NCBI RefSeq assembly: GCF_003086295.3
Contig: NC_092053.1
Location: 115,639,130-115,703,129, forward strand
DNA from: Arachis hypogaea
Lineage: Eukaryota; Streptophyta; Magnoliopsida; Fabales; Fabaceae
Length of the DNA: 64,000 nt
Direction: 5' to 3'
Shown here: positions 57,857-64,000 of the stretch, in pieces
Layout of the letters: each line of letters begins with the position of its first letter
Position numbering within the stretch: position 1 is the stretch's first letter
Position numbers and translations under genes: made by a program
Notes under the pieces: generated by a model
What the model saw: only the letters and a program-made list of their open reading frames with translations
Database searches by the model: none
Told to the model about the DNA's origin: nothing

Positions 57857-59717
57857 CAGAAATCACAAAATTCTGCAACTCTGCAGAATTTTAGATTTTG
57901 ACACCGAACTTTGAATGATCATAACTTCCTCTACAAAATTTCAATTTTTACAAACTTTATATCAATTCGAAGAGTTTTCAATAAACTTTAATCCTAGACC
58001 AGTTTCAACACATTTTGAAAACTGAGGCACAAGTTATGATCCGTCAAAGTTCACTAAAAACCAGTTTTACCAAAAATACTAAAAACTCAAATTTAACCAA
58101 CTCTCAATCCAAAACAAACTCAATCACTTTTCAACCATACCTAATCAACCCAAAATTCATACCAAACACTGGTTCAACTATTTTCTCAATTACACAACCT
58201 TCTAGACCAATCAACAAGTCTAAATCCAACCTAATTCACATTTTTCAAATTTCCATTAACATTATTAACATCAATATAACTTCTCACCATTTCCATCATG
58301 ATCCAACTATACCACATCCAACATTTAATATCTCAAGTTATCAACCCCTTCAACACTCATCAATCCAAACATCAAATATAAAACACTATAATCAATCCTC
58401 CACCAACACCCTCACCAATCATCATTCTTTCACTATCAATCTTCATCAACAACCTCATTCATGCTTTATACCCACAATCAACAAGATACATTCATTCAAA
58501 TTCAATATACATCATACCTCAACATCATTATTTAACAACAGTTATAAAAATTAACTCGTCAAGCATCATCAACCAACCAACATCAACAACCACTACAAAT
58601 CCTCGTCAATTTCAAAAATTTATCACCAAACAATAACTAACATTAACCAACATCATAATACATCATTAGTACCAATAATCCTCAACAATCACCATCATCA
58701 TACATATACCATAAACAACATATCCAATTCAATCCTATCCTATGGGCCACTAGCCTAAGTGTCCATAAACATTACATATTACATAAAGGAAACTGAAACC
58801 ATACCTTGGCCGATTCCCAATATGCTCAAACACCAAACTTGATTCCAATCAAGCTTCCACGAAGCTCCAAACCATCAAAGCCAAACCAAAAGCCACCACT
58901 AACTCCAAAAACAAGCTTTATACATACAACATAACCATACATCAACAACTAAAGCCCATACTATACCAAACCACAAGAATAAAGAGGTTTCTTACCTTAT
59001 CCAATGAGATTAGGGGTAAAATTCATCAATTACCCACTACTAGAGATCACCTAAACAAGCAATACCAAAAAAATCTACTCAAAACCATAACCTCAAAAAT
59101 ACAGAAATCTAGGCACAAAACTGGGACTTGATCTTCGAGTTCTTACCAGTTTTGCTTGGATAGAAACGTAGAGCTCAATGAAAGCTTCGCGTGGCCGCAA
59201 ATGGCTCGTCAATCGGAGCTCCATAGCTCAAGATATGGCTTTCGGAAGGTGGAGGTGAATAGTGAAACCCCACCCTCACCTCTCTTCTCTCTCAAATCTG
59301 GTGTCTGTGTGTGTGTGTGTGTTATGGATGAAGGGTTCATTAATGAACCCTTATATATGTTGGACTTGGGCCCAACTTGGGTCCGGTCCAACCCGTTAGC
59401 ATTTTTAGCCCGTTTCGGTCCAACTTTGGGCCAAACCTTAAACACTAACGCTCGGCTTTCCATTTCTAATACTTTTCTAAGGCTTTCAACTGTTTTCACT
59501 TTTTCTCGTGCAGTACTGGGCAGACTTGAATCGGATCAACCGGTTCAACTGTCGGTTCGTAGTTTTTCACGATTTTTTGCAGAAAACACATTTTCTGACT
59601 CAGAAAAATCTACTGAGTCCAAAAATTATATTTAAATCCACAAATTCTCATCCTAACTTTCTGGAATCTAATTTGGAAATTTAAATGATTTTATTCGTGA
59701 AAACTTCGATTCTTAAA

Positions 59718-60266
59718 TATTGTATATCTAATGGAATAAGTGTTGAACATCCAATAGCTTATGTTCACACACAAAATGGGTTAGCAGAATCACTTATTAA
59801 ATGCCTCCAATTAATTGCTAGACCCTTACTTATGAGAATAAATCTTCCAACCTCAGCTTGGGGCATGCTATTTTACACGCTGCAGAACTTATTTGTTTGA
59901 GGCCAACGAGTTACCATCAATTCTCTCCTATGCAATTAGCTTTTGGCCAGCAGCCAAATGTTTCCCATTTAAGAATATTTGGGTGTGCGATATATATTCC
60001 CATTGCACCATCTTCTCGCACCAAAATGGGACTCCAAAGAAAATTGGGGATATATGTTGGATATGATTCTCCCTCTATAGTAAGGTATCTTGAGATACAA
60101 ACTTGGGATGTATTTAAAGCCCGATTTACAGATTGTCATTTTGATGAATCAAAATTTCTAACATTAGGGGGAGAGAATAAACTTCCTGAAAAGGAACTTA
60201 ATTGGAATGCATTATCGTTGATGCATTTAGATCATCGATCAGGGCAAAGTGAACTAGAAGTTTAAA
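59718..60266 (+). pseudogene. Copia integrase, second half
   Basis: It resumes at YCISNGISVEHPIAYVHTQN and LAESLIK (last acidic residue of the DDE triad) after the insertion. A frameshift near 59870 moves to the frame with PMQLAFGQQPNVSHLRIFGC and KLGIYVGYDSPSIVRYLE, the C-terminal GKGY-like region of copia integrases. Ends TAA at 60263-60265. Confidence 0.82.
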
Positions 60267-62239
60267 AGATTATACATTTGCAAAGAATAGCAAATGAATT
60301 GCCTGATGCATTTTTCGATACAAAGAGGATAACTAAATCCTATATACCGGCTAAAAATGCTCCGATTCGAGTTGATGTCCCATTCGGACAAATTGCCACC
60401 GAAGCAAATACATGCTAGAAGCATGGCAGGCCTGTCGGTTCCAAATACAACAATCCTCGAAAGAGAAAAGAGGTAAATACTATTTCTGTTGAAAAAGACA
60501 TAGTAAAGACGCCTGCAGTTGTCCAAAATTCTGATATAGTTTTAACGCCAAAAGACGTTCAGGTACTTGAAAATTGTGAAAATGACGAGATCTAGATAAA
60601 TTATGTCTTTACAGAGAGAAATGGGACCGAAATAAGACAATTGTCAATGAAATATTTGCATATAATGTGGTATTGAATATCATACATGAAAGTAAGGATC
60701 TTGAGCAAAGATTAGTTGAAGAATGTCGACAATGGAATGATTGGCCAAAATGGAAAGAAGCCATGAAGGCTGAATTAGACTCACTTGCAAAATTTGAAGT
60801 CTTTGGACCTGTAGTCCGTACACCAGAAGATGTAAAACCTATTGGGATACCGATGGGTATTTGTGAGAAAACGAAATGAGAAAAATGAAGTTGTACGCTA
60901 CAAAGCCCGACTTGTGGCACAACGTTTTTCACAAAGGCCCGGTATAGATTATGAAGAAACGTATTCTCCTGTAGTGGATGCAATAACATTGTATTATTTG
61001 GTCAGTTTATCCGCATATTATAAATTACATATGCATTTAATGGATGTGGTAACAACATACTTATACGGATCATTGGATCGTGATATCTATATGAAAGTCC
61101 CTGAAGGACTAAAGATATCTAAACCATCCAATGAATATTCACTTGGGTTATACTCAGTCAAATTGCAAAGATCTTTATATGGTCTAAATCAATCTGGACG
61201 AATGTGGTATAATCGTCTTACTGAGTATCTGGCCAAAAGCAGGTTTAAGAATGATGATATCTACCCATGTGTTTTCATAAAAAAATCTGCATCTGGATTC
61301 ATTATAATTGCTGTGTACATTGATGATTTAAATATCATTGGAACTCCTGAAGAGATTCCAACAATTATAAAAACTCTAAAAGAAGGATTTGAGATGAAAG
61401 ATCTTGGAAAGACTAAATTTGTCTCGCCCTGCAGATCGAGCATACCAAAAATGGGATCTTTATTCATCAAACAACATACACAGAAAAGATCTTGAAGAGA
61501 TTTTATATGGATAAGTCACATCCATTAAGTACCCCAATGATTGTAAGATCTTTAGATGTGGAAAATAATCAATTCCGTCCTAAAGAAGAGAATGAAAATA
61601 TCCTTGGTTCTGAAGTACCATATCTTAGTGCCGTTGGAATGCTAATGTATCTTGCTAATAATACATGACCCGATATATCATTTGCTGTGAATTTACTAGC
61701 AAGGTATAGTTCCTCTCCAACTAGAAGACATTGGAATGGAATCAAACAAATCTTTCGATATCTTCATGGAACGGTTGATATGGGATTGTTTTACCCATAT
61801 GGATCCAAGTCACAATTAGTTGGCTATGCTGACGCTTGATACTTGTCTGATCCATAAAAAGGGAGATCTCAAACAGGATACCTATTCACATATGGTGGTA
61901 CAGCTATATCATGGAGGTCCACGAAACAGATAATTGCAGCAACATCCTCTAATCATGCTGAAATACTAGCGATTCATGAAGCAAGTCGTGAGTGTTTTTG
62001 GCTCAGGAGTTTGATCCAATATATTCTGTCATCATGTGGACTGATTGATCATAAGATAGCTCCAACTGTCATGTTTGAAGATAATACAGCATGCATTGCT
62101 CAACTTAAGGGTGGATACATCAAAAGAGATAGAACAAAGCATATTTCTTCCAAATTCTTCTTCACTCACAATCTTCAAAATCAAGGCACAATTGATGTCC
62201 AACAGATCCAATCAAGTGATAATCTGGCAGATTTATTTA
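60267..62239 (+). pseudogene. Copia reverse transcriptase / RNase H, truncated
   Basis: The RT shows RYKARLVAQRFSQRPGIDY, a catalytic YIDDL (Tyr codon 61316) and ARYSSSPTRRHW. RNase H follows: GYADA, KGRSQTGYLF, AEILAIHEA, FEDNTACIAQLK and HISSKFFF. Frame breaks occur near 60590, 60840 and 61430, and stops fall at 61666-61668, in the GYADA region and shortly after. The RNase H domain ends at SSDNLADLF, where GC-rich DNA starts. The polypurine tract and 3' LTR are missing. Confidence 0.85.
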
Positions 62240-62860
62240 GGCGCGTGCAGGCAAGCGGAAGCGCACGAGGTAGCCGAGTCAGCGCCGCTGGGCAGGGTTC
62301 GGGGGAAGCGACGAAGAACATTCAAGGGACAGCCAGATGCGTGAGGTACTTCGGGCGATAGCCGAACAGCCGCACCGTCTTAAGCAACACGCCCAACCCA
62401 CACCGCATGGGGCACCGTCGTACGTCGACCCTAGACGTAGGGCGAGCACGACACGTTGCCCCTCGGGAGTGGACACGAACAGGTAACCGTCTTCCGCAAC
62501 GTGCCCCCTCAAAGTGCTGGGACGAGCACGTCGCGTTGCCCCCTGCCCACGACACCCGCTGCCGCACGCATATCCATCATCCGTGTCGTGCGCCACACTA
62601 GGCCTCGCGGGGGCGCACAGGCCGCCCGCCGTTCCCACGTCGTGCTCGGACTTGGGATGATCCCCCTAGTCCTGGGCCGAGCACAAGGTGTTGCCCCGAG
62701 CGTGTGCCCAAGGCACAACTCAACCACGCCATTCTCCCTAGGTGGTGCCTAGGTGGGCCATGCACGGACGTGTTTCCCTTCTTGTTGGTCCTTCGGTGAT
62801 CGGGGTTCGCAGCAGCCAGACGCCCGTGCTCGACCTTGGACCCGGGGCGGAGGACCCCGG
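62240..62860. other. GC-rich repeat DNA joined to copia
   Basis: Base composition changes sharply at about 62240. Three loosely repeated segments, CGAGCAC(G/A)..G(C/T)GTTGCCCC, occur near 62440, 62523 and 62678. The many overlapping open frames on both strands are an effect of high GC. I do not recognise a gene. Confidence 0.6.
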
Positions 62861-64000
62861 CGGCACACCACAACCACAACGTGCTTGCTAGTGTGCCTAG
62901 GGGATGGCAAGGCAACGTGCATCTTGCTGGCATTGCGCCCAGCAAGCCTTTGGGCAACTCGAGTTTCATCAGCACGACACCCCTCCCCCCTATAATAGGC
63001 TGCCGAGCCATTACCAAGCCATTACCAAAGTGCCACGGGTAGACATCCTTTTCCGTGAGGAGACATACTCAAGGAAAGTGCTCTAGAGGTCGAATTTTGA
63101 CGGCGTTTTTTGCAACAACCTCTAGAAAAATAAGATCTTTCCATCCTCCAAATTTGGTGAATTTACACCGTGTGGATTTTTTTTGACGATTTTTTTACCG
63201 CCCGGAATGCCGGAAATTCAAAAAAAATGAAAAACGGAGCAAACCTGCGATTTTTGACCTGGATTTTTTTGTGCAGCCTTCACATAATATTACCAAGGTT
63301 CCCTCAAAATTTCACGAAAAATGCACGAGCCAATTCTGAGATATGAAAATTTGGCTCCTTCGTTGCAACGCTCCGAGCCATCGTTGCAACGCTCCGAGCC
63401 ATCGTTGCAACGGCGGGTGCCTCCGTGGGGGGCGGGGGAGCCCGGCGGCACACCACAACCACAACGTGCTTGCTAGTGTGCCTAGGGGATGGCAAGGCAA
63501 CGTGCATCTTGCTGGCATTGCGCCCAGCAAGCCTTTGGGCAACTCGAGTTTCAGCAGCATGACACCCCTCCCCCTATAATAGGCTGCCGAGCCATTACCA
63601 AAGTGCCACGGGTAGACGTCCGTTTCCGTGAGGAGACATACTCAAGGAAAGTGCTCTAGAGGTCGAATTTTGACGCCATTTTTTGCAACAACCTCTAGAA
63701 AAATAAGATCTTTCCATCCCCCAAATTTGGTGAATTTACACCGTGCCGATTTTTTTTGCCGATTTTTTTACCGCCCGGAAAGCCGGAAATTCAAAAAAAA
63801 TGAAAAACGGAGCAAATTTGCGATTTTTGACCTGGATTTTTTTGTGCAGCCTTCACATAATATTACCAAGGTTCCCTCAAAATTTTAGAAAAAATGCACG
63901 AGCCAATTATGAGATATGAAAATTTGGCTCCTTCGTTGCAACGCTCCGAGCCATCATTGGAACGGCGGGTGCCTCCGTTGCAACGAAACCAGCCAACGAT
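62861..64000. repeat. Tandem repeat, about 585-bp period, at right window edge
   Basis: 62861-63445 and 63446-64000 (incomplete) are near-identical. Shared landmarks are GGCACACCACAACCACAAC, CCTATAATAGGCTGCCGAGCC, CTCTAGAGGTCGAATTTTGA, AAAAATGAAAAACGGAGC and CGTTGCAACGCTCCGAGCC. The first copy has a short internal duplication (CCATTACCAAG) and one extra CGTTGCAACG unit. It could be a satellite or an rDNA intergenic-spacer-like array; neither can be proved here. Confidence 0.85.

Larger units (their letters stand above)
46140..59722. mobile_element. Unclassified long non-coding repeat element inside copia
   Basis: The element is 46145-59717 including its own nested gypsy insertion, so about 3.8 kb by itself (46145-46549 plus 56359-59717). 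A target duplication TATTG lies at 46140-46144 and 59718-59722; without the insert, the copia integrase frame reads through. It starts TGTAACACCC, as many plant LTRs do, but ends TTCTTAAA rather than CA, and I see no second LTR. It may be a very long solo LTR, a LARD, or something else. No credible protein is encoded. The 58015-58554 open frame is low-complexity Asn/Ser/Ile/His sequence. Confidence 0.6.
43314..62239 (+). mobile_element. Ty1-copia retrotransposon, decayed, interrupted, 3' end missing
   Basis: Parts in order are a 5' LTR (43314-43707), primer-binding region, gag, protease, first half of integrase (to 46144), a 13.6-kb insertion (46145-59717), rest of integrase, reverse transcriptase and RNase H. 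It stops abruptly at about 62239 inside RNase H, where GC-rich repeat DNA begins. No 3' LTR is visible. Gag-protease-integrase-RT order identifies copia. Many stops and frameshifts mean it is long dead. Confidence 0.88.

Noticed and set aside
57558..57894. Cysteine/histidine-rich open frames on both strands
   Set aside because: They are read-outs of the TGTGCGTACGCACA palindrome array, not genes.
58015..58554. 179-codon open frame
   Set aside because: Its composition (Asn, Ser, Ile, Thr, His) reflects CA/AT-rich repeat DNA, with no domain and no start or splice context. It lies in a non-coding repeat.
62279..63560. Many overlapping open frames in the GC-rich right end
   Set aside because: High GC lowers stop frequency on all frames. 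The frames repeat with the 585-bp unit, and no splice or domain evidence supports them.
1..64000. CRISPR, tRNA, rRNA and bacterial operon signals
   Set aside because: None found. Short repeat arrays have irregular spacing and palindromic units within eukaryotic transposons, unlike CRISPR spacers.

Overview
This window is nuclear DNA from a flowering plant. AT-rich intergenic sequence surrounds intron-containing genes, and plant transposon families dominate. Gypsy LTRs and arrays of the GGCGTTTAACGCC palindrome resemble what I associate with legumes, particularly Arachis (peanut). That placement is an inference from family resemblance, not a search. I see no bacterial operons, CRISPR arrays, tRNA genes or rRNA genes.

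Region 1 (1-19236) looks like most of a Helitron rolling-circle transposon entering from the left edge. It has a replication protein A (RPA70-like) fragment at 1-1219 and two intact single-exon F-box genes at 3570-4715 and 7126-8259. A spliced, apparently uninterrupted Rep/Helicase gene follows at 9053-18670. A textbook 3' terminus ends it: a 7-bp GC stem, then CTAG at 19233-19236. The seven exons before the helicase core all join in phase 1. Six of them are exact multiples of three, and one is tandemly duplicated with its flanking introns.

Region 2 (19597-25858) is a full-length L1-type LINE bounded by a perfect 16-bp target-site duplication. ORF1 carries an RRM and two nonsense codons. ORF2 has endonuclease, reverse transcriptase and zf-RVT domains, with three frameshifts.

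Region 3 (25859-43313) is gene remnants and DNA transposons. It holds a 1.7-kb foldback Mutator-like element and a minus-strand GBA2-type glucosylceramidase pseudogene with a hAT MITE in it. A minus-strand DIVARICATA-like MYB gene lacks most of its second repeat. There is a 1.1-kb hAT derivative with a transposase scrap and a 2.0-kb foldback MULE whose empty site survives in the intron of a partial PsbP-domain gene. A truncated MuDR-type transposase gene ends the region.

Region 4 (43314-62239) is a nested stack. A decayed Ty1-copia element carries a 414-bp PIF/Harbinger-like MITE in gag. Its integrase is split by a non-coding repeat (46145-59717), which is itself split by a gypsy/Athila-like retrotransposon (46555-56358). 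That gypsy element has two 1692-bp LTRs, gag and protease but no reverse transcriptase, so it appears non-autonomous.

Region 5 (62240-64000) is a sharp switch to GC-rich tandemly repeated DNA with a period of about 585 bp. It truncates the copia RNase H domain and runs off the window. It is either a satellite or intergenic-spacer-like array, or an assembly join.
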